Shown piece by piece: positions 10,189 through 17,829 of a DNA stretch of 42,114 nt; within the stretch, counting starts at the first letter, position 1, and every line of letters begins with the position of its first letter. Under the pieces are notes generated by a model. That model saw nothing but the letters and a program-made list of their open reading frames with translations. It did no database searches and was not told the origin of the DNA. This DNA is from an uncultured Acidimicrobiales bacterium (lineage in GTDB: Bacteria; Actinomycetota; Acidimicrobiia; Acidimicrobiales; SZUA-35), in assembly GCA_937922045.1 (NCBI GenBank), contig CAKZXA010000055.1, positions 1-42,114 on the forward strand. Direction: 5' to 3'. The position numbers were made by a program, and so were the translations under genes.

Positions 10189-11286
10189 TTGGAATGGGTA
10201 AAGACGACCGCGAAGACAATCCCCGAGGCCATTGACCTGGCACTCGACAATCTGGGTGTCGACGAGGCGGAAGCCGAAATCGAAATCATCGAGGAACCGA
10301 AGTCGGCACTGTTTGGTCTCCGGACCAAAGGTGTGGCTCGGGTAAAGGCTCGGGTAAAGCCGAAACCGATTCGACCCAAGCAAACCGGTGATCGCAAGAA
10401 CGGCCGGCGCCGAGGCCCGAACAACCGCAACGGCGGTGGTAGCGGCGGCGGAAAGCGCACGAGCAACAACCGCAACCAGCGCTCCACGTCGGGTGGCTCA
10501 GGCCAGAACGATCGGAACCAGGGTCGCAAGAAGGGCGGCCGCAACGGTGGCGAGTCGGGCAACGATACGCGCCGTGAGAACAATCGATCGAAGAAAACCA
10601 CTGCGGCCGCAGCGGGTACAGCGGCTGTCGCCGCTGGCGCCGCATCATCGGTCGACAAGGGTGGAGCCAAGAACGACGGCGGCGGTCGTCGAGGGCGCGG
10701 ACGTAATCGCAATGGCGGCGATCGCAACGACACAGGTCGAGGCAACGGCAAATCCAAAGCGACGAGATCGGCGGCGTCTAACGACACCACCCCAGAGAAG
10801 GAGACACCCGTGGAAGAGGTTGCTACCCACCTGAAAGGATTCCTGCGCGGCTTGACCGACGCATTCGGACTGGAGGGTGATGTAAGCATCGACGATTCCG
10901 AACCGAACGCGTTGATTGCTTCAGTCGATGGTCAGCATGGTCTGATGGTTGGACCCAAAGGTCGGACCCTCGATGCCATCCAGGAACTGGCGCGTATCTC
11001 TTCGCAGCGAACCGCTCCTTCCAGCATTCGCATCAAGGTCGATGTTGGTGGGTACCGGGCCAAGCGCAACGAGGCCCTTGCCGGGTTCGCCCAGCGGGCG
11101 GCCGACAAGGCTGTCGACAATGGTGCCGAGGTAGCTCTCGAGCCGATGACTCCTGCGGATCGCAAGGTCGTTCACGACGCTCTCACCGACGACAATCGAG
11201 TTGAGACTCGCTCGGTCGGGTCGGAACCGCGTCGCAAGGTTTTGGTCGTGCCGGTGGCTACTGACGCCGCCGACGAGGCCGAGTAG
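10189..11286 (+). CDS. khpB: KhpB/Jag RNA-binding protein with long RGN-rich linker
   Basis: RNA-binding protein (also called Jag or EloR), linked in other bacteria to cell elongation with KhpA. The Jag_N domain covers about 1-55. A KH domain contains GPKGRTLDAIQ, and a C-terminal R3H domain contains the DRKVVHDAL motif (R-x3-H). Between them, residues about 60-205 form a low-complexity linker rich in G, N, R and S, much longer than usual. The start is TTG at 10189, chosen for the GAGGTAAG ribosome site just upstream and the fit of MEWVKTTAKT to Jag_N. Confidence 0.93.
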   Translation: MEWVKTTAKTIPEAIDLALDNLGVDEAEAEIEIIEEPKSALFGLRTKGVARVKARVKPKPIRPKQTGDRKNGRRRGPNNRNGGGSGGGKRTSNNRNQRSTSGGSGQNDRNQGRKKGGRNGGESGNDTRRENNRSKKTTAAAAGTAAVAAGAASSVDKGGAKNDGGGRRGRGRNRNGGDRNDTGRGNGKSKATRSAASNDTTPEKETPVEEVATHLKGFLRGLTDAFGLEGDVSIDDSEPNALIASVDGQHGLMVGPKGRTLDAIQELARISSQRTAPSSIRIKVDVGGYRAKRNEALAGFAQRAADKAVDNGAEVALEPMTPADRKVVHDALTDDNRVETRSVGSEPRRKVLVVPVATDAADEAE

Positions 11287-11301
11287 CCAAACGGCACCAG
11301 C

Positions 11302-11976
11302 GTGCCGATCAAGCTTGAAGAAGTATTGGCTCGGGCCAAGTCCGTAGGATTCCTCGGACCTGGCCCGATCCGCGAACACATCGACCATGCTGAGGTCTTC
11401 GCTCAGGCGCTCAACGATCATGCAGCCAGCGACCGTGTATCCAGCGACCGTGTATCCAGCGACCGTGCACTGTCGGCTCGTGGGGCGTACCGCTTTGCCG
11501 ACATCGGCGCTGGAGGCGGTGTTCCCTCGCTTCCAATCCTGGTGGCAAATGACCAGTGGACCGCCGTACTCATGGACTCCTCGCAGAAGCGTTGTTCGTT
11601 TCTGGTTTGGGCCTCGACCGAGCTCGGTCTAGCCGACCGGGTTGAGGTGTGGTGTGGCCGTGTCGAGCAAATCGCTCACGATGACCGTGCTCGGTTCATG
11701 TTCGATGCGGTGATCGCTCGCGGGTTCGGCCCGCCGGCTTCCACCATCGAATGTGGGGTCGGTCTGTTGGTCGAAGGTGGCCGCTTGATTATCAGCGAAC
11801 CGCCGGGTCAGCGGCGCTGGCCAGCGGCAGAACTCGACACGGTGGGACTGGCGCAACGGAGCGAACCGGGTCGGGTTGACGGCGTGGCTGTGTTCGAACG
11901 AGTCGGACTTTTGGACCAGCACCTACCTCGCAACGCCAAGCAACAACGATCGCGACCACTGTTCACCCTCCCGTAG
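11302..11976 (+). CDS. rsmG: 16S rRNA (guanine-N7) methyltransferase RsmG
   Basis: SAM-dependent methyltransferase that modifies a guanine in the 530 loop of 16S rRNA. The 224-residue product has the SAM-binding motif ADIGAGGGVPSLPI near 66-80 and the DSSQKRCSFL segment of the family. The start is GTG at 11302, 15 bp after the khpB stop. A short tandem repeat encoding SDRVS units lies just before the SAM motif. It is followed by parA, as in many Gram-positive genomes. Confidence 0.95.
   Translation: MPIKLEEVLARAKSVGFLGPGPIREHIDHAEVFAQALNDHAASDRVSSDRVSSDRALSARGAYRFADIGAGGGVPSLPILVANDQWTAVLMDSSQKRCSFLVWASTELGLADRVEVWCGRVEQIAHDDRARFMFDAVIARGFGPPASTIECGVGLLVEGGRLIISEPPGQRRWPAAELDTVGLAQRSEPGRVDGVAVFERVGLLDQHLPRNAKQQRSRPLFTLP
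11426..11470 (+). repeat. 15-bp tandem repeat inside rsmG
   Basis: Two identical copies of CCAGCGACCGTGTAT (11426-11440 and 11441-11455) and a third with the last bases changed (11456-11470). It is in frame and adds SDRVS units in a loop before the SAM-binding motif. Confidence 0.85.
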
Positions 11977-12047
11977 AGGGCTCGGTGTACCGGCTACCCT
12001 CGGTTGGTAGGTTACACACACGCACTTCCGACCGAAGGAGTTGGGGA

Positions 12048-12869
12048 TTGTCCGGAACCGTAGTTTCAGAGGCGACTAACCCCAAGAGGGAATCCGATGG
12101 TGCGCGCCTGATGGCGGTCGCCAACCAGAAGGGCGGCGTCGGCAAGACGACGACGTGTGTCAACCTGGGCGCGGCTGCCGCCGAGATCGGGCACCGCGTC
12201 CTCATCGTTGATCTAGACCCGCAGGGTAATGCCAGCACAGGACTTGGCATCAACCCTCGCACCCTTGAATCGTCGATGTACGACGTGCTGCTCCACGATG
12301 TTCCGATGGATGATGCCATCGAGGCAGTGGCGGTACGAAACCTCTTTCTTGCGCCGGCCAACCTCAACTTGGCTGGAGCTGAGATCGAGTTGGTACCGGC
12401 GTTCTCTCGGGAGATGCGCCTGAAGAACGCGATCGCTAAAATTCGCGATGATTACGACCTGATTCTGATCGATTGCCCGCCATCGCTCGGCCTGCTGACG
12501 GTGAACGCTTTGGCCGCGGCGTCCGAAGTTCTGGTCCCGATCCAATGTGAGTACTACGCACTGGAGGGGCTCGGCCAGCTCTTGCGAAACGTTGAGCTGG
12601 TGCAGCGCAACCTGAACGCCGATCTGCATCTTTCGAACATCGTGCTCGTGATGTTCGATGCCCGCACCAACCTGGCTTCCCAGGTGGCGACCGAGGTACG
12701 AGAGCACTTTGGCGACCTGGTTTGCAACACGGTCATTCCGCGCACGGTGCGGCTTTCAGAGGCCCCGAGTTTCGGCCAACCGATCACCGTTTTCGACACG
12801 GCATCACGCGGCGCCCAGTCGTACCGCGACCTGGCGCTCGAGGTAGCCGGTGAGCCCAAGCGGAAGTGA
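12048..12869 (+). CDS. parA: Chromosome partitioning ATPase ParA (Soj)
   Basis: Deviant-Walker ATPase that moves ParB-parS complexes and so segregates chromosome origins. From the chosen start it has 273 residues with KGGVGKT at 28-34, the DLDPQGNASTGLG motif and the DLILIDCPPSLG Walker B region. The frame stays open up to a GTG at 11985, but the TTG at 12048 has a GAAGGAG ribosome site exactly seven bases upstream, so I choose it. The gene overlaps parB by 20 bp and follows rsmG. Confidence 0.95.
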   Translation: MSGTVVSEATNPKRESDGARLMAVANQKGGVGKTTTCVNLGAAAAEIGHRVLIVDLDPQGNASTGLGINPRTLESSMYDVLLHDVPMDDAIEAVAVRNLFLAPANLNLAGAEIELVPAFSREMRLKNAIAKIRDDYDLILIDCPPSLGLLTVNALAAASEVLVPIQCEYYALEGLGQLLRNVELVQRNLNADLHLSNIVLVMFDARTNLASQVATEVREHFGDLVCNTVIPRTVRLSEAPSFGQPITVFDTASRGAQSYRDLALEVAGEPKRK

Positions 12870-13878
12870 ATCCGAGGATCAAGGAGTCGGTCCGAGCCTG
12901 AGCGACCTGCTGTCGAATCGAACGGTGTCGTTGGAGACGTCTGCTCCGGTGGATGCTCCCGGCGATGCAGTGCCTGGGGAGAACTACCCGGGTAATCTGA
13001 CGGGCGACGGGTTACATCAGCGTGATTTGGCCGATCTGACGCCCTCAAATTATCCACATGGGGTTGTGGATAATTTGCCGATTGCGTCGATTCAGCCCAA
13101 TGAGTTCCAGCCGCGCTCAAGCTTTGATGAGGAATCTCTCGCCTCGCTGACCGAGTCTGTGCGCGCTCTTGGGGTCTTACAACCAATTCTGGTTCGCCCT
13201 CGCGGCGACCACGGCTACGAGCTGATCGCCGGGGAGCGGCGCTGGCGGGCTGCTCGCCGAGCCGGGCTTGAGACCGTGCCTGGCATCGTTCGGTCGATCG
13301 ATGATCAGCGCTCACTCGAAGAAGCCATCGTGGAGAATCTCCACCGGGCCGACCTCAACCCGATCGAAGAGGCCGCGGCCTACAACCAGCTCGTTGAAGA
13401 CTTCGCCTTGACCCAAGATGAGGTGGCCCGCCGCGTCGGCAAGTCTCGCTCGGCGGTAGCCAACACCATGCGATTGTCGCAACTGTCGGGAGCGATCCAA
13501 CGTCTCATCGTTGACGGGAGTTTAAGCGCGGGCCACGCCCGGGCGCTCCTGTCGATCGATGATCGCGGTCGTCAGCGGGAGCTGGCGTTGAAGGTGGTCG
13601 AAGATGGGTTATCGGTTCGCGAGGTCGAGGATCTGGCTCGGTCCGAAACGCAGGCTCGACGTCGGCCCAAGTCGTCAGCCAAGACGGGTGCGAATGCAGC
13701 TGGCGCGGCCCGGAAAAAATCGGTGGCCGCGCTTGAGATCGAACGACTCCTCGGCGATCGCTTTGATACACGCGTCGAGGTTCTTGAGAATTCTGGCACC
13801 GGGCGGATCGTCATCAACTTCGCCGACAACGACGACCTCGACCGCATCTTCCATTTGCTGAACGGTCTGGACTCCTAG
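12850..13878 (+). CDS. parB: Chromosome partitioning protein ParB (Spo0J)
   Basis: parS-binding CTP-dependent clamp. The product has 342 residues, with a long N-terminal region (1-75). The ParB/Srx core then starts at LPIASIQPNEFQPR, with the CTP-binding GERRWRAARRAG at 128-139 and ENLHRADLNPIEEA near 162. The helix-turn-helix LTQDEVARRVGKSRSAVAN lies around 190-210, and the C-terminal dimerisation segment ends in DRIFHLLNGL. The start is GTG, overlapping parA. The N-terminal linker is encoded by DNA holding two inverted DnaA boxes. Its probable target is the perfect parS 2 kb downstream. Confidence 0.96.
   Translation: MSPSGSESEDQGVGPSLSDLLSNRTVSLETSAPVDAPGDAVPGENYPGNLTGDGLHQRDLADLTPSNYPHGVVDNLPIASIQPNEFQPRSSFDEESLASLTESVRALGVLQPILVRPRGDHGYELIAGERRWRAARRAGLETVPGIVRSIDDQRSLEEAIVENLHRADLNPIEEAAAYNQLVEDFALTQDEVARRVGKSRSAVANTMRLSQLSGAIQRLIVDGSLSAGHARALLSIDDRGRQRELALKVVEDGLSVREVEDLARSETQARRRPKSSAKTGANAAGAARKKSVAALEIERLLGDRFDTRVEVLENSGTGRIVINFADNDDLDRIFHLLNGLDS
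13046..13077. promoter_or_regulatory. Inverted pair of consensus DnaA boxes inside parB
   Basis: TTATCCACA (13050-13058) and TGTGGATAA (13065-13073) face each other across six bases and sit in a perfect 13-bp inverted repeat (13046-13058 and 13065-13077). They encode ParB residues 66-76, SNYPHGVVDNL, in the variable linker before the conserved core, so protein conservation does not readily explain them. Confidence 0.8.
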
Positions 13879-13959
13879 CGCTCGCTCGGCACCCGGCGCG
13901 CCTCCCTATCCTCTGTTTCTGCGCATCTTCCTAGCCGTCGGTTTGACTCGTCGCTGTCG

Positions 13960-14628
13960 ATGGCAGAAGCTGTCGGAGTGAAGGTTTCAGAAGCAGTCCA
14001 GGAACGTATTTCGTGCCGAGCATTTCTCGATACACCGGTTGACGACGACCTACTCCGGTCGCTCGTTGAGCGGTCGGCTCGGGCACCATCAGGTGGAAAC
14101 GTGCAGCCGTGGAAGCTCTACGTGCTGCCGAGTAGCCGTATGCAAGACTTTCAGGAGTTCATTGCTGATCGCGAGATTGAGGCGCCTGGCTACGACATCT
14201 ACCCGGCGAACCTTTGGGAACCTCACCGCACCGCTCGTTACCAGCTGGGCGAGCAGATGTACGCCTTGCTCGATATTCCCCGCGAGGACAAGCCTGGTCG
14301 TATTGCCCGCATGATGGAGAACTACCGGTTCTTTGGAGCATCGGCCGCAGTCTTCATGTATCTGGACCGACGCCAGGGGCCGCCTCAGTGGTCGGACTGC
14401 GGCATGTATCTTCAGACGCTCATGTTGTTGGCGGAAGAAGCTGGCCTTGCAACCTGCCCGCAGGAGATCTGGAGCAACCGATCTCAGGCCGTGACCGATT
14501 TCGTCGGCGCTCCCGATGAGCTCATGCTGTTCTGCGGCATGGCCATCGGCTATAAGGACGAAGCGGCTGATATCAACAAGCTCAAGAGTGATCGGCTGGG
14601 TGTCGACGATTTCGCCGTCTTCCTCTAA
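13960..14628 (+). CDS. Nitroreductase family protein
   Basis: Flavin-dependent oxidoreductase of the nitroreductase fold, usually FMN-binding and NAD(P)H-using. The 222-residue sequence has the N-terminal phosphate-binding pattern SCRAF...ARAPSGGNVQPWKLYVL and the GLATCPQE and GMAIGYKDE segments typical of the family. The natural substrate cannot be inferred. It begins 81 bp after parB on the same strand and may be read through from the par operon or from its own promoter. The stop is at once followed by a phased ACCC repeat array. Confidence 0.9.
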   Translation: MAEAVGVKVSEAVQERISCRAFLDTPVDDDLLRSLVERSARAPSGGNVQPWKLYVLPSSRMQDFQEFIADREIEAPGYDIYPANLWEPHRTARYQLGEQMYALLDIPREDKPGRIARMMENYRFFGASAAVFMYLDRRQGPPQWSDCGMYLQTLMLLAEEAGLATCPQEIWSNRSQAVTDFVGAPDELMLFCGMAIGYKDEAADINKLKSDRLGVDDFAVFL

Positions 14629-14636
14629 GATCGATT

Positions 14637-14725
14637 ACCCCCACACAGATACAAAACATCCCCCAAGATCCACTGAATACCCCCGAATAGACCCATCTAT
14701 ACCCAGACATACCCATTTGATACCA
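14637..14725 (+). repeat. Phased ACCC repeat array A
   Basis: Exact ACCC cores start at 14637, 14679, 14691, 14701 and 14711, with degenerate copies at 14651, 14660, 14670 and 14722. Average spacing is about 10.6 bp, one helical turn. The better copies read TACCCA (14700, 14710). The array fills the gap between the converging nitroreductase and SCO6745-type genes, where no promoter is needed. Confidence 0.7.
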
Positions 14726-14736
14726 TCACTATGTGG

Positions 14737-15597
14737 TTAGGCTGGCAGGGTCGGTGGTGGCCATCGGTCGGGAACTGCGCCTGTTTCGACAAGGGTTTGG
14801 ACCAGAGGGGTCATGAAACCGATGAGCTGCTGCTGTTCGTCGGGTCCGAGGTGCTCCAGTGGGCCCGAGGCGAGCTGATCGGTACGAGTTTCGATCTGCC
14901 GTCGTAGCTCAGATCCATCCGCTGTGAGAACACCATCGGGCTCGACAAGGCCGCGAGTTGCGAGCCGCTGGTGGGCAGCATGCCAATCGTCGGTCGACCA
15001 TCCCCGGATCTTCTGAATGACCGATTGGCTGGCCACACCCTTACCAGCCAACAACACATGGCACTCAATGCCATCGATATGTTCAGCGAGCAACGCCATG
15101 GCGTGTCCGTCGCCCCGAAACTCACGCCACAACGTAGCCGCGTGCCAGAGTCGTTCGAGAGGCGGGTCAGGTGTTGGCAGCGCAGCGTGGGCGGCAAAGA
15201 GTGTCCGCCCAGCTGGCGACTGATTGGTGATGCTGGGCAGGGCGAGAGCGGCGGCCGCGGCTGCTTGTTGCTCGACAGCTCCTCCGGCGGCACCGAAAAC
15301 TCGGTGCAGGGCGGCGCCTACTGCGTCGTCCCGAACGGCAAGCACCTCGGATGGCTCAAGGATGTCCCAGGCGGCCGGAATCGCCTGTTCGACCAAACTC
15401 GGGGCGAAATTGTAGAAGGTGGCCACCACAGCACCGCTTCCGACCCGCCCCATCGGTGCGGAGCGGTAGGCGAGGTAGGCGTGCCAGTAGTGGTTGAGGC
15501 CGTGGTCGCGGAAGACCTTCATCTCTGGCGCGTAGTAGGTGAGGTTGTGAAAGACACTGAACAGGTGAGCGAGCTCTCGGATCGCAGGTCTGGCCAT
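14737..15597 (-). CDS. SCO6745-family protein
   Basis: The N-terminus HNLTYYAPEMKVFRDHGL...YLAYRSAPMGRVGSGAVVATFYNFAPSLV (here shown in two parts) matches the actinobacterial SCO6745-type family of about 280 residues. The family has no established biochemical role; some annotations describe a C-terminal winged-helix-like region, compatible with the helical segment from about residue 200 (DDWHAAHQRLATRGLVEPDG). The 286 residues are full length. The gene stands alone, bracketed by phased arrays A (downstream) and B (upstream). Array B lies about 90-205 bp before its start and might affect its expression. Confidence 0.8.
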   Translation of the reverse strand: MARPAIRELAHLFSVFHNLTYYAPEMKVFRDHGLNHYWHAYLAYRSAPMGRVGSGAVVATFYNFAPSLVEQAIPAAWDILEPSEVLAVRDDAVGAALHRVFGAAGGAVEQQAAAAAALALPSITNQSPAGRTLFAAHAALPTPDPPLERLWHAATLWREFRGDGHAMALLAEHIDGIECHVLLAGKGVASQSVIQKIRGWSTDDWHAAHQRLATRGLVEPDGVLTADGSELRRQIETRTDQLASGPLEHLGPDEQQQLIGFMTPLVQTLVETGAVPDRWPPPTLPA

Positions 15598-15689
15598 ACG
15601 TCAAGATATGCGACGGAGCCGAGGTGTGCCGCATCCACGTGTCTCTCTACCGGTGTGTCCCCAGTCCTAACCAGAAGAGCTCGAAATAT

Positions 15690-15803
15690 ACCCTGCTATA
15701 CCCATTTAGGACCCTTAGCTTACCCACTGTATACCCACTACATACCCACTTTGTACCCACTGTGTACCCCTCCTTATCCACTTCTTAGACCCTGCGACCC
15801 CCA
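15690..15803 (+). repeat. Phased ACCC repeat array B (best copy)
   Basis: ACCC cores start at 15690, 15700, 15711, 15722, 15733, 15744, 15755 and 15766: eight in a row at 10, 11, 11, 11, 11, 11 and 11 bp. A TATCCA variant follows at 15775, then ACCC at 15789 and 15797. The four central copies read TACCCACT. Bases between the cores vary, so the array conserves a motif and a phase rather than being a simple tandem duplication. Confidence 0.85.
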
Positions 15804-15892
15804 TTGCATGCGTTGTGGTGTCTATGGCAGAGCGGATGGCCAGCGTGGGTAGCCAGGTGGACGGAGAGTCTGAGAGATCTACTGCGTCACGG

Positions 15893-15908
15893 TGTTTCAC
15901 GTGAAACA
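15893..15908. promoter_or_regulatory. parS: parS centromere site for ParB
   Basis: TGTTTCACGTGAAACA, a perfect 16-bp palindrome identical to the bacterial parS consensus. It is the only such site I see in the window. It lies 2 kb downstream of parB, in the gap between arrays B and C. ParB would load here and spread, and ParA would move the complex. Confidence 0.97.
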
Positions 15909-16291
15909 ACGCATGGGGATCGTGTGAGACCAGCGTGTTGTGTCCACACGCTTTCCACACGCTCAGGTACGTTGCTGGGGGCCGGACACCGTCTGGCCTT
16001 CTCCAACGCTCTTGGACTGGCCCAGGCGAGGATTGGGTTGCGGATGGATCAGCTTCCGCCTAGCTCGCCTCCACCACGGGGAACCTCAGAGCCTGGCAGA
16101 GCCTGGCAGAGGCTGGCCAAGCCCTCGGCGGCAACTGTGACCCTGTGGTTGCATTCATTGGGCCTCTAGGGGCGTACAGCGGCGCCGTGCGGCTGGCTGA
16201 AATATCCCGGAGGTGGGCGCACATGGCGGGTCGGGTATCAGCGAACAGCGAAAAGGCAACAGCGAACAGGTAACAGAAGCCTTAAGTGGGG

Positions 16292-16366
16292 ATACCTAGG
16301 GGCAAATCGCAGGGCGGTTGGTTATGTTCGGGTGATCAGTGGGTCTCTATGGGTATGATTTGGGTA
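16292..16366 (-). repeat. Phased ACCC repeat array C (minus orientation)
   Basis: On the plus strand GGGT cores end at 16333, 16344, 16354 and 16365 (11, 10, 11 bp). Weaker copies end near 16292, 16303, 16315 and 16322. On the minus strand these read TACCCA-like, the reverse orientation to arrays A and B. The array abuts the 3' end of the small tandem-RHH-like gene. Confidence 0.65.
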
Positions 16367-16389
16367 AGCTAGGCCCGAGGTGGTTGCGC

Positions 16390-16926
16390 CTACTCTTCGT
16401 CTTCGAGGAGCTCGAGCGTGAGGAGAACCGCGACCGTCTCAGACCGGTTCCAGCCACGGGAATGACCAAGGCGCGTGATCTTGTCGAACTCACTATCGGA
16501 GATCGAGAGCCGGAGCCGTTCGCGGCCCTTCGAGACAAGTCGGCCACCGGTTCCGCCGTAAATTGAGTCGGCATACTTGCGGTAGGCGCGCATAACGACG
16601 TCGGCTGGATTGATTCCGGTTTCGTTCAAGGCCTCGGCGACGGGAAGCGGGATAGAAAGCTCGCGCCGCTTTCGGCTGATCGTGGCCGTTCCGGCCCTAC
16701 CGCTGGTGGCAGAGCTCGCTTCAGCGGCAGGTACTGCCTCGACCGACTGCGGTTTCGACGGTGGCGGGTTTGAATCGAGGCTGGCGACATCAGCGGTGGC
16801 TCGTTCGGGCTCTGGCTCGGGTGCCGCGCTACCGCGACGTCGACCAGTGCCACGGCTGCCCTTGTAATCAGAAGGATCGGCGATGGAGTTGAGGCCTCGG
16901 GCTTTTCCCAGCGTGCGCTCGCTCAT
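16390..16926 (-). CDS. Small ParA-partner protein, possible tandem ribbon-helix-helix DNA binder
   Basis: A 178-residue protein that I do not recognise as a named family. Residues 1-85 are low-complexity, rich in A, E, P and S. The C-terminal half looks like two similar strand-helix-helix units: RRELSIPLP plus helices at about 88-121, and ERLRLSISD plus helices at about 136-175. One chain could thus form a ribbon-helix-helix pseudo-dimer. The ATG start overlaps the ParA-like stop (ATGA), so the two are translationally coupled, as plasmid parA/parB-type pairs often are. This suggests a centromere-binding adaptor, with the phased arrays as candidate sites. The fold is inferred from pattern only. 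Confidence 0.65.
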   Translation of the reverse strand: MSERTLGKARGLNSIADPSDYKGSRGTGRRRGSAAPEPEPERATADVASLDSNPPPSKPQSVEAVPAAEASSATSGRAGTATISRKRRELSIPLPVAEALNETGINPADVVMRAYRKYADSIYGGTGGRLVSKGRERLRLSISDSEFDKITRLGHSRGWNRSETVAVLLTLELLEDEE

Positions 16927-17795
16927 TGGGCTGCTCCTTGGAGAAGACGGTCGGCGAGGGCGATGCGGTCGTCGACCTCGTCTGCTAGTTCGAAGAATTC
17001 ACGCGCCAACTCGCCTAAATTGGCGGGGATTTTGATCTTTCCACGAATTTGGTTGGTGATTGAGACGGTTGCGGCCCACTCGGCGTATTCGTGGAGGAAA
17101 AGGCCTGCCTTACGGCTGTCGTCGTAGGCTGCGCCTGCTTCCCTGATGATCGTCTGGAATGGATCGGCGACGCCGGCCAAGATGTCAGCGATATCTTTCT
17201 GGGCTTCAACCCGCTTACGGGGTGCACCAGCTGAAATCTTCATGAGGACCACGCCGAGGAGCAGGATGTCGGAATGCAGCTCCTCAAGCTCACTCGCCAA
17301 GACTCGTAGACCTTCTATATTGTCGACGCCAGCGCTGGTCGGTACCAGTAGGTACTTGCCGGTTTGCATGGCCATGTCGGCCAGGCGTGACGAGCCCGAT
17401 GGCGGAAGATCGAAAACAACCCGGTCGTAACGCCCTGAACTCATCAGTTTTTCGAAGGGCAAGGCGAACGCATCGGCTGGGTTTGCCGCTGTAACCAGGT
17501 GATTCGAGAGGGTCTTGGTGTGCCGCCCGGCGGCGACGATCTCGAGATTGTCACGGGCTCGCACGGTGGTGAGTTCGTCGCCGTACATGATGGCGTCCAT
17601 CAAGTGGCGTCCATCACCGTGCTGCATTGGGTCGAGCCCGACAACCTTCGTCGCCGACGCCTGCATGTCGAGATCAGCCAGGAGGATTCGCTTGCCCTCG
17701 CTGGCCCAGATGCCGGAGAGTTGCGTGGCGAGCGTGGTTTTGCAGCTCCCACCCTTGCCGATTCCTACCACCACTGAATCAGGGATCGTTCGCAT
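16923..17795 (-). CDS. Second ParA-type (MinD/ParA) ATPase
   Basis: P-loop ATPase of the ParA/MinD group, 290 residues from the chosen ATG. The deviant Walker A is KGGSCKTT at 14-21, keeping the signature lysine K14 and P-loop lysine K19 but with S-C where V/T-G is usual. LADLDMQASAT and RVVFDLPPSGSSR follow as the Walker A' and B regions. It is too divergent from the parA at 12048 to be a recent copy. In-frame TTG (17846) and ATG (17825) starts exist but lack ribosome sites and would put coding sequence inside array D. It is coupled to the downstream RHH-like gene. A partition-type role is inferred. Confidence 0.85.
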   Translation of the reverse strand: MRTIPDSVVVGIGKGGSCKTTLATQLSGIWASEGKRILLADLDMQASATKVVGLDPMQHGDGRHLMDAIMYGDELTTVRARDNLEIVAAGRHTKTLSNHLVTAANPADAFALPFEKLMSSGRYDRVVFDLPPSGSSRLADMAMQTGKYLLVPTSAGVDNIEGLRVLASELEELHSDILLLGVVLMKISAGAPRKRVEAQKDIADILAGVADPFQTIIREAGAAYDDSRKAGLFLHEYAEWAATVSITNQIRGKIKIPANLGELAREFFELADEVDDRIALADRLLQGAAQ

Positions 17796-17829
17796 GGCAA
17801 CCACTCTAGTCGACGAAGTGGGCATGATG

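Larger units (their letters stand above)
15598..16389. other. Non-coding gap with array B, parS and array C
   Basis: A 792-bp gap. From left to right it holds the phased array B (15690-15803, motif on plus), a perfect parS (15893-15908), a short AGCCTGGCAG triple repeat near 16091-16117, and array C (16292-16366, motif on minus). Open frames inside have no protein-like features. The layout looks like a centromere-type region rather than ordinary promoter DNA. Confidence 0.65.

Noticed and set aside
16091-16117. AGCCTGGCAG triple repeat in the parS gap
   Set aside because: Short and imperfect, with no phase shared with the ACCC arrays. It is mentioned only in the gap entry.
15804-16169. 121-residue plus-strand frame in the parS gap
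   Set aside because: It contains the parS palindrome and the AGCCTGGCAG repeats and has Trp/Arg/Pro-rich random composition.
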